Notes: generated by a model from the letters alone, not told the origin. A stretch of 64,000 nucleotides of DNA from CAWANP01 sp963783445 (GCA_963783445.1 CAWANP010000002.1:620001-684000), one strand, 5' to 3'. Shown: positions 9,246 to 18,319, numbered from the stretch's first letter. Made by a program: numbers and translations.

Positions 9246-9992
9246 ATGAGCATTCAAGACCAAGTTGCGGTGGTAACAGGTAGCTCGCGGGGCATTGGCC
9301 GCGCCATCGCGCTGCGGTTGGCCGCGGACGGCGCCAAGCTTGTGGTCAACTACCGGAGCGATGAGGCCGCGGCCAAGGAAGTCGTGGACCAGATTGTCGC
9401 CGGTGGCGGGGAGGCCGTGGCCGTTCAGGCTGACGTGAGCCAAGTTGCTGAAGCCCAGGCCCTCATTGACAGTGCCAAAAAAGCATTCGGCCGGGTGGAT
9501 GTCCTGGTCAACAATGCTGGTACCACCCGGGATACGCTCATCATGCGCATGAGCGAAGAAGACTGGGATCTGGTGATCGACACCAATCTAAAGGGTACGT
9601 TCAACTGCATCAAGGCTGTCACCCGGCAGATGATGCGCCAACGCGAGGGAAGGATTGTGAATATTTCCTCCGTGGCTGGTTTAGGCGGCAACCCGGGGCA
9701 GGCCAACTACGCTGCAGCCAAAGCTGGCATTATCGGGCTGACCAAGACGGTGGCCAAGGAACTTGGTTCACGGGGTATTACCTGCAATGCCGTAGCGCCC
9801 GGCTTCGTGCCCACTGACCTGACTGCCTCTCTTCCCGAGGATCTAATTCAGATGGGCATCGACCGGACGCCGCTGGGCAGGCTCGGGACGACCGAGGACT
9901 GTGCTGCCGCGGTTTCCTTTCTGGTCTCGTCGGATGCAAGCTTTATCACCGGACAGGTCTTGGCCGTGGATGGTGGCTTGGCGATCTCCTGA
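9246..9992 (+). CDS. fabG: 3-oxoacyl-ACP reductase
   Basis: A 248-residue short-chain dehydrogenase with the NADP-binding TGSSRGIGRA loop, the NNAG motif, and the catalytic triad Ser142, Tyr155, Lys159 (YAAAK). 'GIGRAIALRLAADGA' and the C-terminal 'SFITGQVLAVDGGLAI' are typical of FabG. It reduces 3-oxoacyl-ACP in the elongation cycle, and its position after fabD supports this over a generic SDR role. Confidence 0.93.
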   Translation: MSIQDQVAVVTGSSRGIGRAIALRLAADGAKLVVNYRSDEAAAKEVVDQIVAGGGEAVAVQADVSQVAEAQALIDSAKKAFGRVDVLVNNAGTTRDTLIMRMSEEDWDLVIDTNLKGTFNCIKAVTRQMMRQREGRIVNISSVAGLGGNPGQANYAAAKAGIIGLTKTVAKELGSRGITCNAVAPGFVPTDLTASLPEDLIQMGIDRTPLGRLGTTEDCAAAVSFLVSSDASFITGQVLAVDGGLAIS

Positions 9993-10021
9993 CTGGCATG
10001 GTTGGACGAGAGGGGCGAACA

Positions 10022-10387
10022 ATGGACGACAATCTTGGCAAGGTGATGATCGCGCCAAATGTGCTAGTCACGATCGTTCAAAAGACCGCGACTTCTGTGC
10101 CTGGCGTGGATCAGTTGTATGACAGCGTGCCTGGCGTGAGGCGACTGCTTGGCCTGCACACGGTGGGGCAGGGTGTGGAGGTCGAAGTCGCCGATGACCA
10201 GGTGGCTGTTGACGTCTACCTGGTGGCCAGGCGCGACATAGATCTCCTGCAAATGGGCCGTCAGCTGCAAAGTGATGTCACGCGTGCTATCGAGGACATT
10301 GTAGGGATGGATGTGCGTGAGGTGAATGTCCATGTCGAGGATGTCGCGACCGAACTACCTCAGGATCAGGAACGAAAGAAAGGGTAG
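10022..10387 (+). CDS. Asp23/Gls24 (DUF322) family protein
   Basis: A 121-residue Asp23-like protein. Members have conserved VAP/IAPNVL and IxxI-type segments as seen here ('IAPNVLVTIVQKTATSVPGV') and sit beside nusB in many Gram-positive bacteria and Chloroflexota; they are tied to envelope homeostasis. An in-frame ATG at 9998 exists, but the ATG at 10022 is preceded by an AGGGG site, so I use 10022. nusB begins 5 bases after the stop. Confidence 0.82.
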   Translation: MDDNLGKVMIAPNVLVTIVQKTATSVPGVDQLYDSVPGVRRLLGLHTVGQGVEVEVADDQVAVDVYLVARRDIDLLQMGRQLQSDVTRAIEDIVGMDVREVNVHVEDVATELPQDQERKKG

Positions 10388-10392
10388 ACTGG

Positions 10393-10812
10393 ATGAAGGT
10401 CCGCCACCGGGCGCGAGTAATCACGCTGCAATCATTGTTCGAGATCGACTGTGCCGGACACAATCCTGTTGCAGTGATTGAGCAACGGTTGGAAGAAGCC
10501 GATATGCCAGAGCCGGGTGCGGTCTTTGCCCGCGAGTTGGTGATGGGAGTCAGTACTCATCAGGAAGAGCTAGATGCCCTGATCGAGCGCTATGCGCCCG
10601 AATGGCCAGTGGAACAGATTGCCATCGTCGACCGCAATGTCCTGCGGATTTCGATTTACGAAATCACAATGCGCCAAGACACACCCACCAAAGTGGCCAT
10701 CAACGAGGCAGTTGAGCTTGCCAAGCAGTTTGGCAGCGACAGTTCGGGCCGATTTGTCAATGGTGTGCTAGGCTCCCTAGTCGCACAAGAAACGGTCTCT
10801 GTCAGACCATGA
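10393..10812 (+). CDS. nusB: Transcription antitermination factor NusB
   Basis: NusB binds boxA RNA together with S10 (NusE) during rRNA antitermination. The 139-residue protein has the family hallmarks 'ARVITLQSLFEID' near the start, 'IAIVDRNVLRISIYE' in the middle and 'AINEAVELAKQFGSDSSGRFVNGVLG' at the C-terminus. Its stop overlaps the tatA start by 4 bases (ATGA), implying translational coupling. Confidence 0.93.
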   Translation: MKVRHRARVITLQSLFEIDCAGHNPVAVIEQRLEEADMPEPGAVFARELVMGVSTHQEELDALIERYAPEWPVEQIAIVDRNVLRISIYEITMRQDTPTKVAINEAVELAKQFGSDSSGRFVNGVLGSLVAQETVSVRP

Positions 10813-11528
10813 ATATTTTCAGCAATCTGGGTATCACTGAACTAGTCCTTATCCTTCTCTTGGCCCTCTTGGTCGTCGGCCCTGAGCGGCTGCCGGAATT
10901 GGGCCGGAAATTGGGCACGACACTGCGGGACCTGCGGACAGCCTACGACAATCTGACCCGAGACCTAGGACCGGAACTAGCCTCTTTCCAGGAGACTGCC
11001 CAGGAATTGCGGGATTCGGTTGATTCTGTCCGGACGATTCCCCAGGATATGGTCCAGAAGGTAGTCAAGTCTGCTGAACTCGAAGGCACCCTGGATGAGT
11101 TGAAGGGGGTGCAGGATACAGTCGGGCAAATGGGGAAAACCTTGACTGATGCCCAAAAAGTGATCAGCAATCCCATGAATGCAGCCATGGATACGGCGCG
11201 CAATACGCTGTCACCTGAGAAGACTGTGGCAGAAGAGGGAGTAGGGGACGAAAAGGCAGTAGAAGCACAACCCGCCGAGGAGCCTGATGAAGCGGCAGGG
11301 GTGGCGCGAAAAGCAGCCGAAGGTGCTGAGCAGCAAGATGCATCCCTGCCCGACGCCGGGACGGTCGCAACTGTGGAAGAAGAGACTCTTCAAGTCAATA
11401 CTGGGCCTGGTAGTGAATCGGTGGCTGCTGCCAAGGTGACCGCTGACACCCCAGCCGGTGCAGAACAACAGGAGCAGGTAAGCCTGGAGGAGGACACCCT
11501 GGTCTCCCCGGAGCAGGCCGATGATTGA
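10809..11528 (+). CDS. tatA: Twin-arginine translocase subunit TatA/TatB with acidic tail
   Basis: Tat exports folded proteins. Residues 9-23 form one membrane helix, followed by the FGPE-type hinge motif GPERLPE (24-30) and an amphipathic helix. The 239-residue length and long coiled, then acidic (Glu/Ala-rich) tail resemble TatB more than the short TatA. As no second TatA/B gene is present, the gene may cover both roles or a true tatA may lie elsewhere. The tail is rich in Glu and Ala, in keeping with the acidic extension of the next gene. It overlaps nusB by 4 bases and tatC by 8. Confidence 0.85.
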   Translation: MNIFSNLGITELVLILLLALLVVGPERLPELGRKLGTTLRDLRTAYDNLTRDLGPELASFQETAQELRDSVDSVRTIPQDMVQKVVKSAELEGTLDELKGVQDTVGQMGKTLTDAQKVISNPMNAAMDTARNTLSPEKTVAEEGVGDEKAVEAQPAEEPDEAAGVARKAAEGAEQQDASLPDAGTVATVEEETLQVNTGPGSESVAAAKVTADTPAGAEQQEQVSLEEDTLVSPEQADD

Positions 11529-13017
11529 TGATCCATCTGTCCCCATGAGCTATGATCCTTCCAGCCCAATGGATGACGAGCAGACCACTCCAGATGGTGA
11601 GCGAGAAGCTGAGCTGGAGACGGGTTCCTCCAGTGATGCTCAGGGATTACCTACCGGTAAGTCAGAGGACGACCTGGTAGCGCCGCCCAGTGATAGTCAG
11701 GACGAGCCGGGCAACGAGCTACAGCCTGACGAGGTGGCGCCCTCGACCGACTCCCAAGATACACAGGACAGTGAGCCAGAAGCGGAACCCGAAACAACGC
11801 CCTCGACCGACTCCCAGGATAAGCAGCGCAGCGAGGCAGATTCCGAGCCTGAACTGGCGCCTTTGACAGATTCCCAGGATATGCCGAGCCGTGAGCCAGA
11901 CCCTGAGCCTGAAACGGCGCTGTTGACCGATGCTCAGGACACGCCTGGCAGCGAGCCAGACCCCGAGCCTGAAACGACGCTGTTGGCTGCTGCACAGGAC
12001 ACAGCTAGCAGCGAGCCAGACTCTGAGTCTGAAACGACGCTGGCGGCCGATGCACAGGAGACGCTGAGCAGCGACCCAGACTCTGAGCCTGAAACGATGC
12101 CGTCGGCTGATGCACAGGACACGCCGATCAGCGAGCCAGACTCTGAGCCTGCACCTGCTCCCTCATCCGAGGCCTCGGTCGTGTCCAGTGAGGAGTCAGA
12201 TGCCGATCTGGGGATTGTACCGGAGAGCGATACCCAAGCTGAGGGGAATGCTGGGCCTGGTACAGAGGTCAAGGCCAAAGCGGCAGGCGTAGCCTCAAGC
12301 GCAGCAGACAGTGTGCCAGACGCCGAGCCGGAAGTCATGCCACTTATGGGGCACCTCATAGAGCTGCGCAAGCGGCTAACATGGGCTGTGCTGGCGCTCC
12401 TGATTAGTACCGGTATCAGCTTTATCTTTGCCAAGCAGGTCATGATCTTTCTCATTGCGCCAATGGGCGATGCCATGCCCCAAGCCCTCAAACCTACCGA
12501 GTCCCTGGGAAATTATATGAAGGTGGCTCTCATCTGCGGCGTAACGTTGGCCATGCCGGTGATCGTGTACCAGATCGGGCGCTTTCTGGCTCCTGGCCTG
12601 ACAAAACAGGAGAAGCGCTGGCTTTTCGTGCTGGTGCCTGGGGCTACCTTGTGTTTTATCGTCGGCGCCGCCTTTGCCTACTTTGTGATGCTGCCGACGG
12701 CTATCCCTTTCCTCCAGGGCTTCATGTCCGATATCATCGAAGAGGCGTGGGCCATCGGCGAGTACCTGTCCTTTGTCACTTCCCTCCTCCTATGGATAGG
12801 ACTGGCCTTTGAACTGCCCCTGTTCGTCTTCTTTTTGGCCAAGCTGGGCATCATCAACGTCGAGATGCTCACCAAGAATCGAAAATACGCCTATCTGGGC
12901 ATCGCGGTCGCGGCGGCAATTATCACGCCTACGGTTGACCCGCTGAACATGATGCTGGTGATGGGACCCTTGCTCGTCCTATACGAGTTGGGCGTGATCC
13001 TGGCCAGGATCGCCTGA
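11521..13017 (+). CDS. tatC: Sec-independent protein translocase TatC with long acidic repeat N-terminus
   Basis: The C-terminal 226 residues (from about Met273) are a full TatC with the 'HLIELRKRL' signature and six membrane segments; TatC is the signal-peptide receptor of the Tat system. Unusually, about 270 cytosolic residues precede it, nearly all Asp, Glu, Ser, Pro, Thr and Ala, with a 20-residue unit (SEPDSEPETTL..DAQDT) repeated about six times. Typical TatC has under 20 residues there. An internal start near residue 273 could make a normal TatC, but the upstream frame is open, overlaps tatA by 8 bases and keeps its coding period through the repeats, so I keep the long form. Confidence 0.87.
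   Translation: MIDDPSVPMSYDPSSPMDDEQTTPDGEREAELETGSSSDAQGLPTGKSEDDLVAPPSDSQDEPGNELQPDEVAPSTDSQDTQDSEPEAEPETTPSTDSQDKQRSEADSEPELAPLTDSQDMPSREPDPEPETALLTDAQDTPGSEPDPEPETTLLAAAQDTASSEPDSESETTLAADAQETLSSDPDSEPETMPSADAQDTPISEPDSEPAPAPSSEASVVSSEESDADLGIVPESDTQAEGNAGPGTEVKAKAAGVASSAADSVPDAEPEVMPLMGHLIELRKRLTWAVLALLISTGISFIFAKQVMIFLIAPMGDAMPQALKPTESLGNYMKVALICGVTLAMPVIVYQIGRFLAPGLTKQEKRWLFVLVPGATLCFIVGAAFAYFVMLPTAIPFLQGFMSDIIEEAWAIGEYLSFVTSLLLWIGLAFELPLFVFFLAKLGIINVEMLTKNRKYAYLGIAVAAAIITPTVDPLNMMLVMGPLLVLYELGVILARIA
11761..12160 (+). repeat. 60-bp tandem repeats inside tatC
   Basis: About 6.5 imperfect copies of a 60-base unit, each containing a GAGCCAGACnCnGAGCCT-type core followed by GAAACGACGC and ending in GCACAGGA. 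The unit encodes 20 residues and preserves the reading frame; differences between copies are mostly substitutions. Confidence 0.85.
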
Positions 13018-13129
13018 TTCCTATTTCGGAAAAACAGGCACATAGCCAAGTGACCACGGCACCGGTGGCAGACAGATGGGAACAATCTGCAGCCAGTGTC
13101 GTTTCTCGTTCTTGTGTCTCCTGTCTGGG

Positions 13130-13158
13130 TTTACATCTGGCTGATTCTGGTGTAGAAT
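13130..13158 (+). promoter_or_regulatory. Sigma-70-type promoter for the methyltransferase gene
   Basis: TTTACA (13130-13135), 17-base spacer, TAGAAT (13153-13158). The predicted start near 13165 lies downstream of the first possible ATG (13157), which supports the internal start at 13253. Confidence 0.6.
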
Positions 13159-13252
13159 GGGCACGCATCGTGTCAACCTCGAACCTCAAGACGTCCCCAA
13201 CATGGTGCATTGCGAACCTGGTAAGCCAACCCAGGTCAGAACAAAGGAAATC

Positions 13253-14065
13253 ATGACGATAAAAGACCTGCGACAGGCCAATATCGAAACACGTGACGTG
13301 TGGAACGAAAACGCTGCTTTCTGGGATGAGCGTATGGGCGAGGGCAATGACTTTGTCGAACTGCTGATCTGGCCCGCGACAGAGCGCTTGCTGGATCTGC
13401 AGCCGGGCGAACGGGTGCTGGATATCGCCTGTGGCAACGGTTTGACCTCGCGGCGCATGGCGGCCATGGGGGCTGAGGTCGTGGCCTGTGATTTTGCGGC
13501 CGAGATGGTGGCCCATGCCCGGGCTCGCACGGCAGACCATGCAGCACGGATCCAATACCATGTTCTAGATGCGACCGACGAGGCCGCCCTTCTGGCGCTG
13601 GGCGAGGGCCGGTTTGACGCTGCCCTATGCAGCATGGCGCTGTTTGACATGGCCGAGATCGAGCCGCTGATGAGGGCACTGGCCCGGCTCCTACACCCCG
13701 GAGGACGTTTCGTGTTCTCGGTACTTCATCCCTGTTTCAACCATGCCCACATGGTTCAGATGGCCGAGATGGAGGACCGGGAAGGGCAGATCGTCACCAT
13801 CTACTCGGTGAAGGTGTTCGGCTACATGACCCCCTCCGTAGCCCGTGGTGCGGCCATTGACGGGCAGCCCAAGCCGCAGCTCTATTTCGATCGGCCCCTG
13901 CAAGTTTTGTTGGGTGCTGCTTTCGCGGCGGGCTTTGTCCTGGATGGCCTGGAGGAGAGGGCATTTCCTCCGGAGCATGTGCCTGGCCGGAACCCGTTGG
14001 CCTGGAGCGGCAATTATAGCGAGATCCCGCCCGTACTCGTGGCGCGAGCGCGTCTGGCTGGATAA
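13253..14065 (+). CDS. Class I SAM-dependent methyltransferase
   Basis: A 270-residue methyltransferase of the UbiE/Methyltransf_11 type. SAM motif I is seen as VLDIACGNG with the acidic loop end VACD, followed by an 'FDAALCSMALFDM' motif II region and 'LLHPGGRFVFSVLHPCF'. The substrate is unknown; 'VFSVLHPCF' is common in small-molecule methyltransferases. The frame is open from 13157, but a good promoter overlaps that codon and a GGAAA site precedes the ATG at 13253. It stands alone between tatC and parA, with its own promoter. Confidence 0.8.
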   Translation: MTIKDLRQANIETRDVWNENAAFWDERMGEGNDFVELLIWPATERLLDLQPGERVLDIACGNGLTSRRMAAMGAEVVACDFAAEMVAHARARTADHAARIQYHVLDATDEAALLALGEGRFDAALCSMALFDMAEIEPLMRALARLLHPGGRFVFSVLHPCFNHAHMVQMAEMEDREGQIVTIYSVKVFGYMTPSVARGAAIDGQPKPQLYFDRPLQVLLGAAFAAGFVLDGLEERAFPPEHVPGRNPLAWSGNYSEIPPVLVARARLAG

Positions 14066-14077
14066 GGCGAGGGGTTT

Positions 14078-14827
14078 ATGAGAAGGATAGTTGTCGCCCT
14101 CTCAAAAGGGGGGGTGGGCAAGACCACGACGGCGATCAACCTGGCGGCAGGCCTGGCCAAGAGTGGCAACCGCGTGCTCTTGGTTGACATGGATACGCAG
14201 GGCCAGGTGGCCAAGGCCCTGGGACTTGAGCCCGAGGCAGGCCTGGCCGAGGTCATGGCTGGCGAGCTGTTGCCAGACGGAGCATTAATGGTGGCCAGGG
14301 AGGGGCTCTGGCTTCTGGCTGGAGGCCGTTCCCTGGCTGCTCTGAAGCGAGATATTGCCCGCAAGGACTTTGGCGGCGAAAGGAGTCTGGCCGAGGCCCT
14401 CAGCCCGCTGGAAGGACGCTACGATCAGGTCATCGTCGATACAGCTCCCGCGTGGGATGTGCTGATGGTCAACGCTCTCTTCTACGCCGATGAGGTCCTG
14501 ATCCCGGTCGCATTGGAGGTCATGGCCCTGCAAGGCCTGGTCGATTTTGTCCAGGCGTTGGGGCCCATCCAAAAGTATCACCAGAACCTGGTCCTGCGCT
14601 ACGTTCTCCCGACCTTTATGGATCGCCGGGTCAAAAAGTCGGAAGAGATCCTCCACCAATTGGGACGTCACTATGCCGAGCGGGTCTGCGATCCCATCCG
14701 CTACAACGTGCGGTTGTCAGAGGCGCCAGGCTATGGCCAGACCATCTATGAGTACTCTCCAACCTGTGCTGGTTCCCAAGACTATATGAAACTTACTGAA
14801 AGGGTGTTGCAGGATGGCCAGTCGTAA
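14078..14827 (+). CDS. ParA/MinD-type partitioning ATPase
   Basis: A 249-residue deviant Walker ATPase. It starts RRIVVALSKGGVGKTTTAINLA (deviant Walker A at residues 10-17), has switch I 'VDMDTQGQ' and the Walker B 'VIVDTAP'. Soj/ParA proteins position DNA or protein cargo on the nucleoid or membrane. No parB or parS is visible; instead the next gene overlaps it by 14 bases and may encode an unrelated partner, so this is probably an orphan ParA rather than the chromosome partitioning pair. Confidence 0.88.
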   Translation: MRRIVVALSKGGVGKTTTAINLAAGLAKSGNRVLLVDMDTQGQVAKALGLEPEAGLAEVMAGELLPDGALMVAREGLWLLAGGRSLAALKRDIARKDFGGERSLAEALSPLEGRYDQVIVDTAPAWDVLMVNALFYADEVLIPVALEVMALQGLVDFVQALGPIQKYHQNLVLRYVLPTFMDRRVKKSEEILHQLGRHYAERVCDPIRYNVRLSEAPGYGQTIYEYSPTCAGSQDYMKLTERVLQDGQS

Positions 14828-15314
14828 AGAGACTCCAGACGTACTTGGTGAGCTGTTGGGTGGTAGTGCGTCCCCACCACGGCAGGTGCCCGTGGTGGAA
14901 GCCAATCTGCTGCCTGGGGAAGACCCTGAGCCAACACTCGCGGAGGAACCGAAACCAGCGACGGTGGCAGAAGCCGCCCCGGCACCCCTGGAAAAAGTCG
15001 AGGCGCTTCCAGCATCAGAGCCGGCATTGGATCCTGTACCTGTTGTGGAGCCTGGCCCAGTGCGCAGGCGTAGGGCATCCAGCCGCCAGCGCCGGACCAA
15101 GAATCTGCGGTGGGAGTACGTCGAGATCGTATTCTGCGATCATGGTGGATTTCGCCCGCGCACTATCAACGGCCTGGAGTCGAGGAACTGGAAAAAGGCC
15201 CCGCTCATCTGTGACTATCTGAATCACCTTGGCGAGCAGGGCTGGGAGCTGGCTGGGGTAGGCAGCCGGCACAAAGGTCAGATGCCTGCCTACTTGAAGC
15301 GGCTGAAACGATAA
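14814..15314 (+). CDS. Hypothetical protein overlapping parA, DUF4177-like C-terminus
   Basis: Not confidently recognised. Of 166 residues, the first 95 are low-complexity Pro/Ala/Glu with a basic patch (RRRRASSRQRRTK), and the last 70 form a small domain with 'LRWEYVEIVFCDHGG' and 'YLNHLGEQGWELAGV', like the DUF4177 fold ('WEyk...LN..G.eGWELv'). Overlap with parA by 14 bases implies coupled translation and possibly a cargo or partner of that ATPase. Confidence 0.7.
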   Translation: MASRKETPDVLGELLGGSASPPRQVPVVEANLLPGEDPEPTLAEEPKPATVAEAAPAPLEKVEALPASEPALDPVPVVEPGPVRRRRASSRQRRTKNLRWEYVEIVFCDHGGFRPRTINGLESRNWKKAPLICDYLNHLGEQGWELAGVGSRHKGQMPAYLKRLKR

Positions 15315-15354
15315 AGAGCGTTCTGGCAACCTCTGATGCAGGGCTTTCGGGACC

Positions 15355-16392
15355 TCACAGACCCCGCATGCCTTGTCTCTGTGGCATCTCGCCCCGAAGA
15401 AACCCCTCAGCCAGTTCCACCAAGTCTTTGTTGCCGACAAAAACTGGCGTGCGTTGGTGCAGTTCGGTAGGCTGAATGTTCAGAATGCGCTGCCAGCCAT
15501 CGGAGGCGGCCCCGCCTGCTTGCTCTGCGAGGAAAGCCATTGGCGCAACCTCGTACAGCAGGCGCAGCTTGCCATGGGGTTTCTTGGGATCGCGACTATC
15601 AGCGGGGTAGTAGAAAACACCGCCCCCCAACAGATTCCGGTGAAAGTCGGCCACCAGCGATCCCACGTAGCGCATGGAGAGGTTTTGGGCCTGGAGATGC
15701 TCGGTGTATTCCTGGATCTCTCGCGGCCAGTAGCGTTCGTAGCCCTGGTTGACGCTGTAGAACTTGGGCTGCTCCGGAATGCAGATATCGGGATGGGTCA
15801 GAAGGAACTCACCCACCGTCTGGTCCAGCGTGAAACCGTGCACGCCGTCGCCTGTGCTGTAGACCAGCATGGTACTGGGTCCGTAGAGGATGTAGCCAGC
15901 GGCCACAATGTCACGCCCGGGCTGCAAGCAATCGTCGACAGTGCCCCGTGTGCCATCTGGTGACTTGCGGCGCATGATGGAGAAGATCGTCCCGATACTG
16001 ACCGCATAGTCGATGTTGGAGGAGCCATCCAGTGGGTCGAAGACCAACACATAGCGGCCTGTGTTGTACTGATCTGGGATGGGGATTATACTTTGGCTTT
16101 CTTCAGAAGCCATGACTGCCAGGCGGCCCGTGAACTGATTGAGGCGCACGAGGGTGGCGTTGGCATACTCGTCCAGCTTGGCCACCTCCTCGCCCTGGAC
16201 GTTGAAATGGCCGGTGAGGCCCAGGATGTCCTGGAGCCCGGCCATGGTGGTCTCTCGGGCGATCACCTTTCCGGCCAAGGCGATGTCGTACAGGATGCTG
16301 GTCAACGCGCCGGTAGCTCCTGGATGGTGCCTCTGCTGCTGCAGGATGTGGCGCTCAATGGTGATGACCCGGTCGGGACTCGTATCCTCCAT
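15355..16392 (-). CDS. fbp: Fructose-1,6-bisphosphatase class I
   Basis: Hydrolyses fructose 1,6-bisphosphate in gluconeogenesis or the Calvin cycle. The 345-residue protein has the metal-binding 'ASEES' and the DPLDGSSN signature at 119-126, plus 'KLRLLYEVAPMAFLAEQAGG', all diagnostic of class I enzymes. GGAGGAGG lies just before the ATG, and a promoter is visible upstream. It is transcribed toward the parA region and ends 40 bases from the convergent gene. Confidence 0.94.
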   Translation of the reverse strand: MEDTSPDRVITIERHILQQQRHHPGATGALTSILYDIALAGKVIARETTMAGLQDILGLTGHFNVQGEEVAKLDEYANATLVRLNQFTGRLAVMASEESQSIIPIPDQYNTGRYVLVFDPLDGSSNIDYAVSIGTIFSIMRRKSPDGTRGTVDDCLQPGRDIVAAGYILYGPSTMLVYSTGDGVHGFTLDQTVGEFLLTHPDICIPEQPKFYSVNQGYERYWPREIQEYTEHLQAQNLSMRYVGSLVADFHRNLLGGGVFYYPADSRDPKKPHGKLRLLYEVAPMAFLAEQAGGAASDGWQRILNIQPTELHQRTPVFVGNKDLVELAEGFLRGEMPQRQGMRGL

Positions 16393-16425
16393 GGTTACGT
16401 TCCTCCTCCTGTGCTGGGTGAAGGC

Positions 16426-16454
16426 ATTGTAGCGCAGAAATGGCAGAGAGGCAA
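16426..16454 (-). promoter_or_regulatory. Promoter for fbp
   Basis: On the minus strand TTGCCT (16454-16449), 17-base spacer, TACAAT (16431-16426), about 35 bases before the fbp start. The rest of the 16393-16664 gap shows only a possible extended -10 (TGCTATGAT near 16563-16571) for the plus-strand gene. Confidence 0.6.
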
Positions 16455-16664
16455 GTGGTATGCTGCCAGATGGTGAGCCCAGCTGCCATCAAATGATTCG
16501 GTCAGGATGCCTTTGCCCATCCCCTGGATCCAACCATTGCCACTTTCTTTTCTTTCTGTTCTGTGCTATGATGGGGATGGTAATGGCAGCTGGGCCCGGA
16601 GCTACTGGTCGAGTGTCAGACGTCTCGTGGTGACCGGGCTCTGGGAATGGCATAGGAGATGGCC

Positions 16665-16928
16665 ATGATCAGCGATCTGTCTACGCCAACGTCGGCCCCC
16701 TGGTGGATGGTACTTGTCGGTGCGTTGGTTCTGGTGGCTGCCCTCGCACTGGTTCAGGCTTGGCAAGCCCGTCAGGCCCTGCTGGATTCCCCTCCATTCT
16801 CGCTAGCCGAACTAAAGGCTTTTGAGCATAACCTTGAACTTGTCCGCATGGATGATGAGTCGGGAACCGACATCCCAATGTCGAGACGCTACGCGGCGCA
16901 CCAAAGGTGGGTGACAGGCTGGCATTAG
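16665..16928 (+). CDS. Small single-span membrane protein
   Basis: Unrecognised. About 87 residues with one hydrophobic helix (WWMVLVGALVLVAALALVQAW, near residues 12-33) and a charged C-terminal tail predicted to be cytosolic. Two in-frame ATGs occur at 16659 and 16665; AGGAG at about 16652 has better spacing to the second. It precedes a gene for a secreted repeat protein by 45 bases and could be cotranscribed with it. Confidence 0.5.
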   Translation: MISDLSTPTSAPWWMVLVGALVLVAALALVQAWQARQALLDSPPFSLAELKAFEHNLELVRMDDESGTDIPMSRRYAAHQRWVTGWH

Positions 16929-16973
16929 GGATGAGCGATCTCAGGCTGCGGCCCGAAAGGAGGGGAGAAGTAG

Positions 16974-18242
16974 GTGCATTTCGATAAAAAGTGGTTCATA
17001 ATCTTGGTGAGTGTTCTGAGATTGATGTTCTGTGGCCCGGTTGCGGTCTGGGCAGGGGGCCCAGTTGGTAGCTCCTTTGTGATTGGAGACCAGCCAGTAG
17101 ACACGGTTTGCCCGGCCGCGGCCCACAATGCAATATGGGCCGAGTATTTCGTGGTATGGCAGAACGATCGCCCGGCCCACGATGACATCTACGGACAGTT
17201 GCTGACCAGGGATGGAAAGTTATCCGGGAGTTGGCGGGCCGTCTCCGCTGGGGCAGGCGTCGAGCGACGCTACCCGGACGTGACCCACAATCTCAACTTC
17301 AACGAGTACCTGGTTGTCTGGGAGCAGACCGATTCGACCACGGGCGTTTCAATCATCCGCGGTCAGCGTATCCGGGACAATGGCGAGCGAGTGGGTGGCG
17401 AGATCGTCATCAGCGATCCTGGCCCTCGGCTGGCCTACCGGCCCAAAGTGGCGCATGCTTTCAGCGCAGGCGCCTATCTAGTAGTGTGGGAGAACCACAC
17501 CCTGGGCGGTGTGGCCAGCGACATTGTCGGCCAGTTGGTGTCAGGTGACGGCAGCTTGCTCGGTGGCAATTTCCCTGTTGCCCTCGGTACCTGGTCGTAC
17601 AACATGAAACAGCCGGACCTGGCCTACAACCGCGCGAGGAACGAGTTCCTGGTAGTCTGGCAGAAAGAGGAAAAGAGTACTGGCCGTAACGACATCCACG
17701 GCCGGCGGGTCACGGGCGGCGGCGTGCCTCTCTTGCCCGAATCCATCGAGATCGCTAGATATCCAAAATCAAGTACGGAGCCGGCTGTGGCCGCCATACC
17801 CAAACCAGCTGGTTGGGGGCGGTACCTGGTGGTCTGGGAGTTGCGACAGGGCCCCAGTAACAGGGATATCATGGCTCGGGTGGTGAATGGTGATGGGACC
17901 ATGGCTCCTGGTGCATTTGTCATCAACGACCTCGGAGCCGACGAATTTCACCCTGCCGTCGCTGGCGACGAGCAGGCTGGGCGCTTCCTGGTTGCCTGGG
18001 TCCTCAGTACTCAAAGCCTGTTCCTCAGCCACGCCCGGGAGGTCACGCTCGAGGGTGAGCTTGTGGGCGAGCCGCCGGTTCTGGCGGACATATTTGCCCA
18101 TCGCCCGGCTGTGAGCGATGGTACCGGGGGTGATTTTCTGGTAGTCCTTGATGGGCAGACATTCTCCTCCAATCTGGACATTCATGGCCAGCTGTGGGGA
18201 AACCGCGCCTATCTGCCAATCTTGCCGCGGGGTTTTCGCTAA
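16974..18242 (+). CDS. Secreted protein with repeated 'LVVWE' beta-sheet modules
   Basis: Function unknown. A 422-residue protein with a signal peptide (basic start, hydrophobic core to about residue 26, VWA-G cleavage site). The mature part holds about six repeats of 45-60 residues containing 'EYLVVWEQ', 'AYLVVWENH', 'EFLVVWQKE', 'RYLVVWELR' and 'RFLVAWVLS', each followed by a 'DI.G..V' strand, which suggests a six-bladed beta-propeller-like fold. The GTG start follows an AAAGGAGG site. It begins a group of three secreted proteins (to 20182). Confidence 0.75.
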   Translation: MHFDKKWFIILVSVLRLMFCGPVAVWAGGPVGSSFVIGDQPVDTVCPAAAHNAIWAEYFVVWQNDRPAHDDIYGQLLTRDGKLSGSWRAVSAGAGVERRYPDVTHNLNFNEYLVVWEQTDSTTGVSIIRGQRIRDNGERVGGEIVISDPGPRLAYRPKVAHAFSAGAYLVVWENHTLGGVASDIVGQLVSGDGSLLGGNFPVALGTWSYNMKQPDLAYNRARNEFLVVWQKEEKSTGRNDIHGRRVTGGGVPLLPESIEIARYPKSSTEPAVAAIPKPAGWGRYLVVWELRQGPSNRDIMARVVNGDGTMAPGAFVINDLGADEFHPAVAGDEQAGRFLVAWVLSTQSLFLSHAREVTLEGELVGEPPVLADIFAHRPAVSDGTGGDFLVVLDGQTFSSNLDIHGQLWGNRAYLPILPRGFR

Positions 18243-18319
18243 GGACGTTCGGGCCCAAAAGGAGGCAATCTCATGTCACAATATTGCACCAAGGGGCGAT
18301 GGCGCCCAGGCGGCCGCAG

